NCBI GenBank assembly: GCA_946887025.1
Contig: CAMPJY010000004.1
Span: 1 to 44,100 of the forward strand
Direction of reading: 5' to 3'
DNA: 44,100 nucleotides
Origin: an uncultured Salinimicrobium sp.
Lineage (GTDB): Bacteria > Bacteroidota > Bacteroidia > Flavobacteriales > Flavobacteriaceae
Part shown: positions 33,264-41,607 of the stretch, piece after piece
Layout of the letters: each line of letters opens with the position of its first letter
How positions within the stretch are numbered: position 1 is the stretch's first letter
Made by a program: the position numbers and the translations under genes
Notes under the pieces: generated by a model
Databases searched by the model: none
Told to the model about the DNA's origin: nothing
Seen by the model: only the letters and a program-made list of their open reading frames with translations

Positions 33264-34565
33264 ATGAAGAAACTTGCACTGCACTGGCAGATCTTGATAG
33301 GAATGGCAGCCGGGGTTATTTTCGCCCTTATCATGACGAATTTCTCCTGGGGGGATGAATTTATTGCAGACTGGATAAAACCCTTCGGAAATATTTTCAT
33401 CAATGCCCTCAAACTGATCGCAGTGCCATTGATTCTGGCATCGTTGATAAAGGGGATCTCCGATCTGAAAGATATTTCCAAACTTTCCAAAATGGGCGCC
33501 AGGACCATCATCACCTATGTCCTGACCACCGTGGTAGCAGTTTCCATCGGACTTACCCTGGTGAATCTTATAAAGCCGGGAGAAGCCATTTCAGAAGATA
33601 CCCGCGATGAACTGCTGGAAAATTATCAGGGGGATGCCTCCACCCGGATCGCAGACGCCCAGAAGCAGAAGGAAAGCGGACCGCTGCAGGCGCTGGAGGA
33701 TATAGTCCCCAGCAACATCTTTGAATCGGCCAGTGACAATTCCAATATGCTGCAGATCATTTTTTTCGCCATTTTCTTCGGGATCGGGCTCATCCTTATT
33801 CCTGAAAAAACCGCGAAACCCGTAAAGGATTTCTTTGACGGCTTCAATGAGGTCATTCTTAAACTCATCGACCTGATCATGCTGGCGGCGCCTTATGGCG
33901 TCTTCGCGCTGCTGGCCGCACTGGTGGTGGAAGCCCCCAGTGCCGATCTGTTTGCGGCGCTTGCTTATTATGCCATTACCGTGCTGCTGGGACTTCTGTT
34001 GATGGTGGTGGTTTACTGCCTGATCGTCTGGGTATCTACGGGTAGGACCCCGAGTTTCTTTATCAATGGAATTGCCCCTGCACAGCTGCTGGCCTTTTCC
34101 ACCAGTTCCAGTGCCGCCACGCTGCCTGTTACCATGGAACGTACGGAAGAACATCTTGGGGTGCATGAGGAGGTTACGAGTTTTGTGCTTCCCATCGGGG
34201 CCACCATTAATATGGATGGTACCAGCCTTTATCAGGCCGTGGCAGCGGTATTTATCGCCCAGGCCTTTGGTCTTGACCTTTCTTTCGCGACCCAGATGGG
34301 GATTATAGCCACCGCCACCCTGGCATCTATTGGGTCGGCTGCTGTACCAGGTGCCGGAATGGTAATGCTGGTCATAGTATTGGCACAGGCGGGGATCCCT
34401 GAAGCAGGACTGGCCTTGATATTTGCCGTAGACAGGCCCTTGGATATGTGCCGTACCACGGTGAACGTGACGGGAGACGCTGCAGTATCCATGATGGTAG
34501 CCAAATCGGTGGATAAACTGGGAGACCCGGTGGAAAAGAATTGGGATGATAACTTGCCGAAATAA
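33264..34565 (+). CDS. DAACS-family dicarboxylate/amino-acid:cation symporter
   Basis: A 433-residue transporter of the GltP/DctA (SLC1-like) fold with eight membrane segments plus two re-entrant loops. Signatures are the serine-rich SSSAATLPVTME in HP1, NMDGTSLYQ in TM7 and the late PGAGMVMLVIVLAQAG with DRPLDMCRTTVNVTGD in HP2/TM8, the sodium- and substrate-binding region. The arginine/asparagine pattern of TM8 (DMCRTTVNVTGD) favours acidic substrates such as glutamate, aspartate or C4-dicarboxylates. A periplasmic insertion around residues 105-145 is longer than in GltP. It is followed by the palindromic repeat locus. Confidence 0.9.
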   Translation: MKKLALHWQILIGMAAGVIFALIMTNFSWGDEFIADWIKPFGNIFINALKLIAVPLILASLIKGISDLKDISKLSKMGARTIITYVLTTVVAVSIGLTLVNLIKPGEAISEDTRDELLENYQGDASTRIADAQKQKESGPLQALEDIVPSNIFESASDNSNMLQIIFFAIFFGIGLILIPEKTAKPVKDFFDGFNEVILKLIDLIMLAAPYGVFALLAALVVEAPSADLFAALAYYAITVLLGLLLMVVVYCLIVWVSTGRTPSFFINGIAPAQLLAFSTSSSAATLPVTMERTEEHLGVHEEVTSFVLPIGATINMDGTSLYQAVAAVFIAQAFGLDLSFATQMGIIATATLASIGSAAVPGAGMVMLVIVLAQAGIPEAGLALIFAVDRPLDMCRTTVNVTGDAAVSMMVAKSVDKLGDPVEKNWDDNLPK

Positions 34566-34600
34566 CGTAGAGTAGAGGCACCAAAATACCAGCAGCTCCG

Positions 34601-34739
34601 CTGCGCCTGATCTCCAGATCAGCGCGCGACCGGGCGGGAATCTCCAGATTCCCGATCCTAGTTCTTCTACTGCCACTGATAACACGGCGATCTGGAGATC
34701 GCCACCCGATGGGTCCAAATCTGGAGATTTGGACCAGCG
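34601..34739. repeat. modular palindromic repeat, copy 1 (module A then module B)
   Basis: Four palindromes with a CTCCAG/CTGGAG centre. Module A (34601-34654) has GATCTCCAGATC at 34609-34620 and CGGGAATCTCCAGATTCCCG at 34635-34654. Module B (34686-34739) has GGCGATCTGGAGATCGCC at 34686-34703 and a 24-bp perfect palindrome at 34712-34735 (arms GGTCCAAATCT and AGATTTGGACC, centre GG). A short direct repeat (GACCAGCGG twice, 34732-34749) follows. It occupies the gap between the convergent symporter and mutS2-like genes. Confidence 0.85.
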
Positions 34740-34764
34740 GGACCAGCGGGATCGGAAAACGCTG

Positions 34765-36942
34765 TCAGGTCTTTCGAACCCTTTGCACCAGCTCCAGCTT
34801 ATCCACCGAAACCGAGGTGGTAAACATTCCATAATTTACTCTGGCGGTGCCTTTTTCAATGCTGTCGATGGACCCCACAGCCTGCCCGTCCTGTAGCCGT
34901 ACCCTGTCCCCAACCTTCAGGGCAACCTTGGGCTTTTCAGCTTCGATCTTTTGCTCTTTCTCCTGCTTCTCCTTTTTCTTCTGCCGGATTTCCACCACCT
35001 TTTTCTCGGCTTCCGCTTTTATGGTCTTCTCCTTGGCCTTAACCACCTTCTTTTCCTTAGGCGTCAGCTTTTTCCTTTTGGAATTTTCTATTTCCACGAT
35101 CTTCATGAACTCCGCGATCAACTCCTTCTTGCGCTTGTTGTTGAAGTATTTCTCGCTCAGATCGTTGATCTTGTTCCCCAGATAGATCAGCCGCTGATTG
35201 TTGTCGAAAAGCTCCTGAAAGCCCTCCAGTTTCTGCTGAATACGCGCATTGGTCTCCTCCAGTTTATTCTTTTCCTCCTCCGTCTTCTGTTCCTTTGTCT
35301 TTAGCGCAGTGGTGGTTTTTTGAAGTTTTGAACGTTCTTTCTGCAGATCCGCAATACTCTTGTCAAATCGTATCTTCCCCCGTTCCACCTTCTTCTTGGA
35401 GCGGTTGATCAGGCTGTAGGGAATCCCATTCTTCTGGGCCACCTCGAAAGTGAAGGAACTCCCCGCTTCCCCCAGATGCAGTTTGTAGAGGGGCTCCAGG
35501 GTTTTGGAGTCAAACAGCATATTCGCATTTGTCATATACGGCAGCTCGTTGGCCAGCATCTTCAGGTTCGCATAGTGGGTGGTGAGGATCCCGAAGGATT
35601 CCTTTTCATAGAACACCTCCAGAAAGGTCTCTGCCAGCGCACCCCCCAATTCCGGATCACTTCCTGTCCCGAACTCGTCGATAAGGAAAAGCGTCTTCTC
35701 ATCGCACTTCCGCAGGAAATAATTCATGTTCTTCAGGCGATAGGAATAGGTACTCAGGTGATTCTCAATGGACTGATTGTCCCCAATATCCGTGAGAATC
35801 CTGTTGAAGAGGCACATCCGGCTGTACTCGTGCACCGGGATCAGCAGGCCGCTCTGCACCATGAGCTGCAGCAGGCCGATGGTCTTCAGGGTGATACTCT
35901 TTCCCCCCGCATTCGGGCCGGAGATCACGATGATCCTGTTTTCCTTATTCAGTTCGATGGACTGGGGAAAGGTCTTTTCGCCCTTTCGTCGGTTGTTGAC
36001 CAGCAGGATCGGATGATAGGCATCCTTTAGCTGCAGCTCCCTTTCCTGAGTGATCTTCGGAAGGATCCCATTCAGGTCCCGGGCATATTTCGCCTTGGCT
36101 GAGATCACGTCAATTTCCGTAAGCAGCTCCTGATATTCCCTCAGAAGAGGACGGAAGGGCCTAAGGTAATTGGTGAGCTCCTTCAGGATCCTTTTAATCT
36201 CTTCCTTCTCCTCATAGCCGAGGTTGTTGAGTTCCCGGGTATGTATATGCGTGGCTTCGGGCTGGATATAGACAATACTGCCTGTTTTGGAATTCCCCAG
36301 GATTCCGCCTTTTACCTTTCTTCTGTGCATCGCGGAAACCGCCAGCACCCTGATGTTCTCTACTACCGTCTCCTTAATGTCATCGAGGTACCCCAGATTG
36401 TGATAATGGCTCAGCGCCTTTCCGAAGCTGCTGTTGATCTCGCCTTTTACCTTGTTGATCTTACGCCTCAGCTCCTGAAGCAGGGGCGAGGCCTCATCCT
36501 TTATTTCCCCGAAACGGTCTATTACCTTCGAAGTCTTGTCAATAATGGCATTGGTTAGCTCCACCTCCGTGACAGTCTGGTGAAGGCAGGGGTAGAGTTC
36601 TTCAAACTTTCTGAAGAATTTTATCTGTGTGTTCACCGTCTCAGAGATGGTGGCTATTTTGCGGATTCCCGGAGCTTCCAGGACGGCCTCTTCGATTCCA
36701 AGCAGTTTTATCTCCCGGTCTATGGGGTCAAATCCGTGATTGGGGATTGGGCTTTCCTGCTGAAAGGAGGCGACGAATTCATTGGTCTGGCTGAGAGCGA
36801 AAACCGTCTTTTCGTAACTCGGGTAAGGTTTTATGTCGAGGGCCCGTTCCTTTCCCGGGGCGGTGACGGTAAATTCGCTCACCTGGGAACAGACTTTCGG
36901 GAACTCGAGATCCGTCAGGGTCTTGGCTGTTATTTTGATCAT
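34765..36942 (-). CDS. MutS2-family DNA-binding ATPase without a visible Smr domain
   Basis: A 725-residue MutS2 homologue. An N-terminal lever/clamp region is followed by the ABC-type ATPase: Walker A GPNAGGKS (about 338-345), DIGDNQSIENHLSTYS (Q-loop/signature region), Walker B LFLIDEFGTGSDP (about 418-430) and the H-loop TTHYANLK. After it comes a lysine/glutamate-rich coiled coil (about 510-660) and a KOW-like end (VGDRVRLQDGQAVGSID). The C-terminal Smr nuclease domain common in MutS2 is absent, which shortens the protein compared with the usual 780 or so. Family roles include suppression of recombination and rescue of collided ribosomes. Divergent from ung. Confidence 0.9.
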   Translation of the reverse strand: MIKITAKTLTDLEFPKVCSQVSEFTVTAPGKERALDIKPYPSYEKTVFALSQTNEFVASFQQESPIPNHGFDPIDREIKLLGIEEAVLEAPGIRKIATISETVNTQIKFFRKFEELYPCLHQTVTEVELTNAIIDKTSKVIDRFGEIKDEASPLLQELRRKINKVKGEINSSFGKALSHYHNLGYLDDIKETVVENIRVLAVSAMHRRKVKGGILGNSKTGSIVYIQPEATHIHTRELNNLGYEEKEEIKRILKELTNYLRPFRPLLREYQELLTEIDVISAKAKYARDLNGILPKITQERELQLKDAYHPILLVNNRRKGEKTFPQSIELNKENRIIVISGPNAGGKSITLKTIGLLQLMVQSGLLIPVHEYSRMCLFNRILTDIGDNQSIENHLSTYSYRLKNMNYFLRKCDEKTLFLIDEFGTGSDPELGGALAETFLEVFYEKESFGILTTHYANLKMLANELPYMTNANMLFDSKTLEPLYKLHLGEAGSSFTFEVAQKNGIPYSLINRSKKKVERGKIRFDKSIADLQKERSKLQKTTTALKTKEQKTEEEKNKLEETNARIQQKLEGFQELFDNNQRLIYLGNKINDLSEKYFNNKRKKELIAEFMKIVEIENSKRKKLTPKEKKVVKAKEKTIKAEAEKKVVEIRQKKKEKQEKEQKIEAEKPKVALKVGDRVRLQDGQAVGSIDSIEKGTARVNYGMFTTSVSVDKLELVQRVRKT

Positions 36943-36963
36943 ACTTATTTTTCCCTACTTTTG
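36934..36963 (+). promoter_or_regulatory. promoter of ung, overlapping the mutS2-like start
   Basis: TTTG at 36934-36937, 18-base spacer, TACTTTTG at 36956-36963. The region covers the start codon of the divergent gene (36942-36940). A minus-strand -7 box TAAATTTG (36979-36972) for the MutS2-like gene lies 9 bases beyond it. Confidence 0.5.
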
Positions 36964-36998
36964 AGGTTCTGCAAATTTAAACATTATAAAAGAAATAA

Positions 36999-37667
36999 AT
37001 GGAGGTCAACCTGGAGCCCACCTGGAAGAACAGATTAAGTAAAGAGCTGCAGAAGCCTTATTTCCAGGAGCTTCTTGAATTCATTGACCACGAATATAAG
37101 ACAAACCAATGTTTTCCCAGCGCGGAGAATATCTTCAAGGCTTTCGAATTCTCTCCTTTTGAAGAAACCAAGGTGGTTATTATAGGGCAGGACCCATACC
37201 ACGGTTACGGGCAGGCCCATGGACTGTGTTTTTCGGTACAGCCGGGGACTAAAGTGCCGCCTTCCCTGGTGAATATCTTCAAGGAGATCCATAGGGATCT
37301 GGGTCTCCCCATTCCTGAACACGGAAATCTGGAACACTGGGCCAGACAGGGGATACTTATGCTGAATGCCACCCTGACGGTGCGCTCCAGCGAACCCGGT
37401 TCGCATCAGAAAAAAGGCTGGGAGAAATTCACTGATGCCGTGATAAAGATACTTTCGGATGAAAGGGAAAATATAGTTTTTCTTCTTTGGGGAGGACCTG
37501 CCAAGAAAAAGGGCAGCAAGATAGATGCCTCCAGACACCTGGTTCTCACCAGCGGCCATCCGTCACCCCTGGCTGCCATAAGAGGGCATTGGTTCGGGAA
37601 CAGGCATTTCAGCAGCACTAATGAGTTCCTGAAGTCAGTAGGCAGGCAGCCCATTGATTGGGGGTAG
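36999..37667 (+). CDS. ung: uracil-DNA glycosylase
   Basis: A 222-residue family 1 uracil-DNA glycosylase that removes uracil from DNA to start base excision repair. The water-activating loop GQDPYHG has D65 and H68; the uracil-recognition and minor-groove segments are LLNATLTVR-like (MLNATLTVRSSEPGSH) and LLWGGPAKKKG; the DNA-intercalating loop is HPSPLA starting at H187. All catalytic residues are present and the length is normal. It stands between two minus-strand genes with its own promoter. Confidence 0.96.
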   Translation: MEVNLEPTWKNRLSKELQKPYFQELLEFIDHEYKTNQCFPSAENIFKAFEFSPFEETKVVIIGQDPYHGYGQAHGLCFSVQPGTKVPPSLVNIFKEIHRDLGLPIPEHGNLEHWARQGILMLNATLTVRSSEPGSHQKKGWEKFTDAVIKILSDERENIVFLLWGGPAKKKGSKIDASRHLVLTSGHPSPLAAIRGHWFGNRHFSSTNEFLKSVGRQPIDWG

Positions 37668-37701
37668 GCTCCAGGTACAAATCCAGGTACAAATCGGATC
37701 C

Positions 37702-38277
37702 CTACTTCTCTAATTTCAGGACCCCTCTGAACCCTCTGACGGCATAGTAGGATTCCGCCCCATTGTGGTAAATAAAGACGTGATCGTAACGTCGGTCGCC
37801 GAAGAGAGCTCCGCCCAGCTTCCGGATAGTTGTTGGCGTTTGTAACCAGCTCGAAGTTTTTCTGTCAAATTCCCCCAGTTTCTGTAACTCCTGATATTCT
37901 TCCACCGTCAGTAGTTCGATGCCCATGGTTTTTGCCATATCCAAGGCGCTGTTTTCGGGTTTGTGTTCCTTTCTTGAATTTAGGGCTTCCCGGTCGTAAC
38001 AGAGTTTCCTGCGGCCTTTGGGAGTTTCAGGGGAACAGTCGCAGAAGATTATTTCCGCGGATTTACCAAATCCAGTCACCACATCGGGTTCGCCTCCCGT
38101 CTTTTCCATTTCCTGAAGGGACCAGAGTTTTTCAGGATTGGCGTCCAGGCCTGACTGTACCTTCTTCCATGGAATGCCTTTATGGCGGGCGGGGTTCGTC
38201 TCAAAGCGGGTTTTCAGAATAGCTATCAGTTCATCCCGCTGTTCCACCGACAATACTTTTTTATTGTTGCTGCTCAT
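37702..38277 (-). CDS. DUF4256-family protein
   Basis: A 191-residue soluble protein matching DUF4256 from memory: RFETNPARHKGIPWKKVQ near the N-terminus, then EMEKTGGEPDVV, FCDCSPETPKGRRKLCYDREAL with three cysteines, and a C-terminal GGALFGDRRYDHVFIYHNGAESYYA. The CDCSPE..RRKLCYD segment could hold a metal or disulfide. No activity is known. The frame is open to 38376 but ATG at 38277 starts the family core, and the extra codons would run into the divergent GT2 gene. It faces ung tail to tail. Confidence 0.82.
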   Translation of the reverse strand: MSSNNKKVLSVEQRDELIAILKTRFETNPARHKGIPWKKVQSGLDANPEKLWSLQEMEKTGGEPDVVTGFGKSAEIIFCDCSPETPKGRRKLCYDREALNSRKEHKPENSALDMAKTMGIELLTVEEYQELQKLGEFDRKTSSWLQTPTTIRKLGGALFGDRRYDHVFIYHNGAESYYAVRGFRGVLKLEK

Positions 38278-38359
38278 TATAAAATTTTTGTTCCATATCC
38301 GCGGGATGAATCCCCGCGGGTTTCCATAAATTTCCGTATTTTTAAGGAAACGCACAAAT

Positions 38360-39169
38360 TTGGGGACCAGCAGCAAATATCAACTGAAATTCGATAACCT
38401 CCAATGCTGCGTTCTCATTCCCACCTATAATAACGCCACTACTTTGAACAGGGTGCTTGAAGAGGTGCTGGCCTTCACCAGCAATATCATAGTTGTCGAT
38501 GACGGTTCCACAGATCACACCTCCCTTATCCTTTCACATTATGACGAACTCGCAGTAATACGCACCAAAACCAATAAGGGGAAAGGCCATGCGCTCAGGA
38601 TCGGATTTCAGAAGGCGGAGGAGCTGGGATATGCCTATGCCATCAGTATTGATTCTGATGGGCAGCATTATCCCGATGATCTGCCGGTTTTCCTGGAGGC
38701 CCTGGAGCTGCAAAAGGATTCGGATCCTGAACTGCTGGTGGTGGGTTCCCGGAAAATGGACGATCCCAGCGTACCGGATAAGAGTTCCCTGGGCAACAGG
38801 CTCTCCAGTTTCTGGTATTGGGTGGAGACGGGAATCCGGCTTCAGGATACCCAGTGTGGGTATCGACTTTACCCTTTAAGGACGGTGAATTCCCTGGAGC
38901 TTTTCACCAGCCGTTTTGAGCTGGAAATCGAGGTGCTGGTTAAGGCCGCTTGGGCAGGGGTAAAGGTGATAAACCTTCCTGTTAAGGTATACTACGATCC
39001 TTTGGAACGGGTGACGCATTTTCGGCCCTTTATGGACGTTCTGCGGATAACGCTGCTTAATATCTATTTCGTGGGATATGCATTGATTATAATAGCTCCC
39101 AGGGCTTTATTTCGTCGATTTAAATCAGGCTCCAGGGAATTGAGCTCAAGGAGTGTGAGCGAATTCTAA
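38360..39169 (+). CDS. GT2 glycosyltransferase (polyprenyl-phosphate sugar synthase-like)
   Basis: A 269-residue GT-A glycosyltransferase. Visible motifs are CVLIPTYNNATTL, IVVDDGSTDHTS, the acceptor/metal motif SIDSDGQHYPDDLP, and QCGYRLYPL; these fit DPM1-like or polyprenyl-phosphate glycosyltransferases. A C-terminal hydrophobic stretch (ITLLNIYFVGYALIIIAPRALF) would anchor it to the inner membrane. The sugar and acceptor are unknown. No ATG occurs at the N-terminus, and an in-frame stop lies at 38327-38329, so TTG at 38360 is the probable start. It is divergent from DUF4256. Confidence 0.85.
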   Translation: MGTSSKYQLKFDNLQCCVLIPTYNNATTLNRVLEEVLAFTSNIIVVDDGSTDHTSLILSHYDELAVIRTKTNKGKGHALRIGFQKAEELGYAYAISIDSDGQHYPDDLPVFLEALELQKDSDPELLVVGSRKMDDPSVPDKSSLGNRLSSFWYWVETGIRLQDTQCGYRLYPLRTVNSLELFTSRFELEIEVLVKAAWAGVKVINLPVKVYYDPLERVTHFRPFMDVLRITLLNIYFVGYALIIIAPRALFRRFKSGSRELSSRSVSEF

Positions 39170-39313
39170 TTTGGCGAACGTTCTGGCAGAGGCCCTGCCC
39201 ACCAAACCACAATTTCAAACTTTCCGTGACTTACATCACATCTATTTGGTGCGCTACATCAATGCACAGCTTTTACTTCCAGGCTAACTTTACACTAATA
39301 AAATTAAAGCATT

Positions 39314-39477
39314 ATGGAAGCAATAAATAAATATCCCTAACGAAACCACAGCGAACTTTTCAGAAAGAAGAACCGCCCACGTCGAACTATGATCCACCAG
39401 GGGAACATCCTTATTCCCGACATCAAAGAAATCATTATATTAAAAACACCAAAGGCTTAAAAAAATGGAAAATCTAA
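39314..39477 (+). pseudogene. possible frameshifted small protein gene
   Basis: ATG at 39314 codes eight residues and stops at TAA 39338-39340. One base out of phase, an open frame with protein-like composition runs from about 39340 to the TAA at 39475-39477, including QKEEPPTSNYDPPGEHPY and SRHQRNHYIKNTKG. That frame has no ATG, GTG or TTG start after its upstream stop at 39328-39330. One missing base near 39337 would join the two into a peptide of about 54 residues. The tail overlaps the start of the dioxygenase gene by 13 bases. Either a decayed gene, a sequencing slip or chance. Confidence 0.3.
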
Positions 39478-40442
39478 AGGGAATACACCACGTTACCGCA
39501 ATAACAAGTAGTGCAGAAAAAAACTATGAGTTCTTCACCTATATTCTAGGCATGCGTCTGGTTAAAAAAACGGTGAACCAGGATGACATCCAGACCTATC
39601 ACCTGTTTTTTGCGGATGATAAAGGCAGTGCAGGAACAGACATGACCTTTTTTGACTTTCCCGGCATTCCGGCAGGGGTTCACGGTACAAACGAGATTTT
39701 GAAGACCTCCTTTCGTGTGCCTGATGATGCTGCACTGGAATACTGGGTAAAACGTTTTGATCGTCTCGAAGTGAACCACTCCGGGATCAGTGAACAATTC
39801 GGGAAAAAAAACCTTTCCTTCACCGATTTTGATGAGCAGCAGTATCAGTTGATATCTGATGAGCATAACAAGGGGGTGGAATCAGGAACCCCCTGGCAGA
39901 AGGGGCCGGTGCCGCTGGAATACGCAATCACTGGCTTAGGGCCGCTTTTTATTCGAATTGCAGATCTTGATTCGCTTAAAGATATTTTTGAAAAAGTACT
40001 TCTTTTTAAAGAAACCAGCCGGGAGGATGCCTTTCATTTATTTGAGATGGGGGAGGGCGGAAACGGCGCTTCTGTCATTGTAGAACACAACCCGAATCTT
40101 CCTCCGGCCCGACAGGGATTTGGCACTATACATCATGCGGCCTTCCGCGTGGAGGATCGTGCGGTTTTAGATCAATGGACGGAGCGGATGGCCAATTTTG
40201 GTTTCCAGACCTCGGGTTATGTCAACCGTCACTTCTTTGAATCCTTATACACCCGGGTTGCACCGCAGATCTTATTTGAATTTGCTACCGATGGCCCTGG
40301 TTTTATGGGGGATGAACCTTATGAAACCCTCGGGGAGAAATTGTCCTTACCGCCATTCCTGGAGCCTAAACGTGCAGAAATTGAAAAACTGGTACGCCCG
40401 ATTGACACCGTTCGTAGCACAAAAGAATCCCTCAAAGAGTAA
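39465..40442 (+). CDS. ring-cleaving dioxygenase, MhqO/LinE-like VOC family
   Basis: A 325-residue two-domain VOC protein of the hydroquinone dioxygenase type. Iron ligands expected from the family are visible: H8 or H9 in GIHHVTA, H223 or H224 in TIHHAAFRV, and E272 in ILFEFATDGPGF. Such enzymes cleave hydroquinone or catechol rings in detoxification of quinones; Bacillus homologues are induced by quinone stress. Whether this one acts on aromatic compounds is inferred from the family. It stands alone, preceded by a 295-base region containing the possible broken small gene. Confidence 0.87.
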   Translation: MENLKGIHHVTAITSSAEKNYEFFTYILGMRLVKKTVNQDDIQTYHLFFADDKGSAGTDMTFFDFPGIPAGVHGTNEILKTSFRVPDDAALEYWVKRFDRLEVNHSGISEQFGKKNLSFTDFDEQQYQLISDEHNKGVESGTPWQKGPVPLEYAITGLGPLFIRIADLDSLKDIFEKVLLFKETSREDAFHLFEMGEGGNGASVIVEHNPNLPPARQGFGTIHHAAFRVEDRAVLDQWTERMANFGFQTSGYVNRHFFESLYTRVAPQILFEFATDGPGFMGDEPYETLGEKLSLPPFLEPKRAEIEKLVRPIDTVRSTKESLKE

Positions 40443-40833
40443 AAATAAGCTGAGTGCCCGGAAATCATCAGGCTAACCGGACTTTACAACTCTCAGGTAA
40501 ATTTATTTTGTGGTTTAAATGGCACATTTCCTGCTTTTCCCGTCCTAAAAAACAGCTGTTGCACAGATAGATCTTATTCAAGATCAGGCACATATATGAC
40601 GGGCCCATTTAACCCGAATTCCGCAGCACCTTGGTAAAAAGACGCGATTTCCCTCGTTCCGGTCCAAGGGGTAGTAATTTCCCCAGATCTCAAAGATATC
40701 CTCACAGATGACGCTGGACACTGCGAAGCCTTCCCATCAATCTTAATTTTTTTAATAAAATATTAACTAATATCCAAAAACCATCCTGGGTTCTACTGCG
40801 TACATATTTTTATTAATCAGTAAAACTCCAATT
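40443..40833. other. 391-base intergenic region
   Basis: Holds no recognised gene. On the minus strand a 43-codon frame (separate entry) has protein-like composition. No terminator or complete TTTG/TAnnTTTG promoter is visible; the last 90 bases before the ferritin-like gene are very AT-rich. Confidence 0.4.
40574..40705 (-). CDS. possible small protein or gene remnant
   Basis: A minus-strand frame from GTG at 40705 to TAA at 40576-40574, 43 residues, ending in REIASFYQGAAEFGLNGP and VIYVPDLE. Upstream it stays open to about 40757. The composition is that of a folded protein, unlike the plus strand, but there is no homologue I recognise and no ribosome-binding site. It may be the tail of a decayed gene. 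Confidence 0.25.
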   Translation of the reverse strand: MRISLRSGEITTPWTGTREIASFYQGAAEFGLNGPVIYVPDLE

Positions 40834-41580
40834 ATGATGAAACCACAGATCAAGGTGCAGCAAGGAACTGCCCCAAGTGAATTAAACAACTCCCGTCGGC
40901 ACTTCCTGAAGATGGGAAGCCTGGCAGTAGTAGGAACCTCTTTTCTTTTATCCTGCAGCAGTGACGATGATTTTGTAACTCCCATCGATCCCGATGCTGA
41001 AGTATTTGACCTGGGAAGCGGGGACCTGGGGATTCTTAACTATGCATACGCCCTGGAACAGCTGGAAGCAGCATTTTATACCAACGTCATGGACGGGTCC
41101 TACTGGATTAATGCAACTGCCGAAGAAAAACAGATCCTGGAGGACCTGTACAAGCACGAAGTCATACATCGCGACTTCTTCAAGGCTGCAATAACAGGGG
41201 CAGTTTCGGGAGATTCCAAAAAGATTTTGCCTGAACTGGAATTTGATTTTTCTTCCGTCAATTTTAGCGACAGGGATTCCGTTCTGGGCACCGCCAGAAT
41301 ACTTGAGGATACGGGCGTAGCAGCTTATAATGGGGCAGGAAGGCTGCTGACCACGCCTGATTATCTCGTGATAGCGGGAAAAATAGTTTCAGTCGAAGCA
41401 CGGCATGCGGCTGCCATAAGATCTATTTTTCTGGCGGACCCCAAAGCTTTTGCGGGCGATGATGTAGTGGACGAAAACGGCCTGGATCTGGCAAAATCCC
41501 CTTCGGAAATTCTAACAGCCGTAGGGCAGACAGGATTTGTAAAAACCCCCTTTACTGCAAACCAGTTACCACAGGGATAA
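40834..41580 (+). CDS. Tat-exported ferritin-like lipoprotein
   Basis: A 248-residue protein with a twin-arginine motif SRRHFLK (20-26), a hydrophobic stretch and a lipobox ending in C41 (FLLSC), so it should be folded in the cytoplasm, exported by Tat and lipidated. The mature part is a ferritin-like four-helix bundle (Ferritin_2 / DUF4439 type) with the metal-binding pairs E..Y in YALEQLEAAFY, HEVIH and VEARH, spaced as in diiron bundles. It may detoxify metal or peroxide in the periplasm; the activity is inferred. The second ferritin-like gene starts 27 bases downstream. Confidence 0.85.
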   Translation: MMKPQIKVQQGTAPSELNNSRRHFLKMGSLAVVGTSFLLSCSSDDDFVTPIDPDAEVFDLGSGDLGILNYAYALEQLEAAFYTNVMDGSYWINATAEEKQILEDLYKHEVIHRDFFKAAITGAVSGDSKKILPELEFDFSSVNFSDRDSVLGTARILEDTGVAAYNGAGRLLTTPDYLVIAGKIVSVEARHAAAIRSIFLADPKAFAGDDVVDENGLDLAKSPSEILTAVGQTGFVKTPFTANQLPQG

Positions 41581-41607
41581 ATAAATACCAACCTTAAAAA
41601 CCACACT

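Noticed and set aside
34601..34739. CRISPR repeat-spacer array at the palindromic locus
   Set aside because: Repeats are palindromes with varied arms and short irregular gaps, and no spacers or cas genes are present.
33591..34832. 413-codon minus-strand frame opposite the symporter gene
   Set aside because: The plus strand carries a complete DAACS transporter with all its motifs; the minus frame is rich in Arg, Gly, His and Gln and crosses the repeat locus, as expected of a GC-rich antisense frame.
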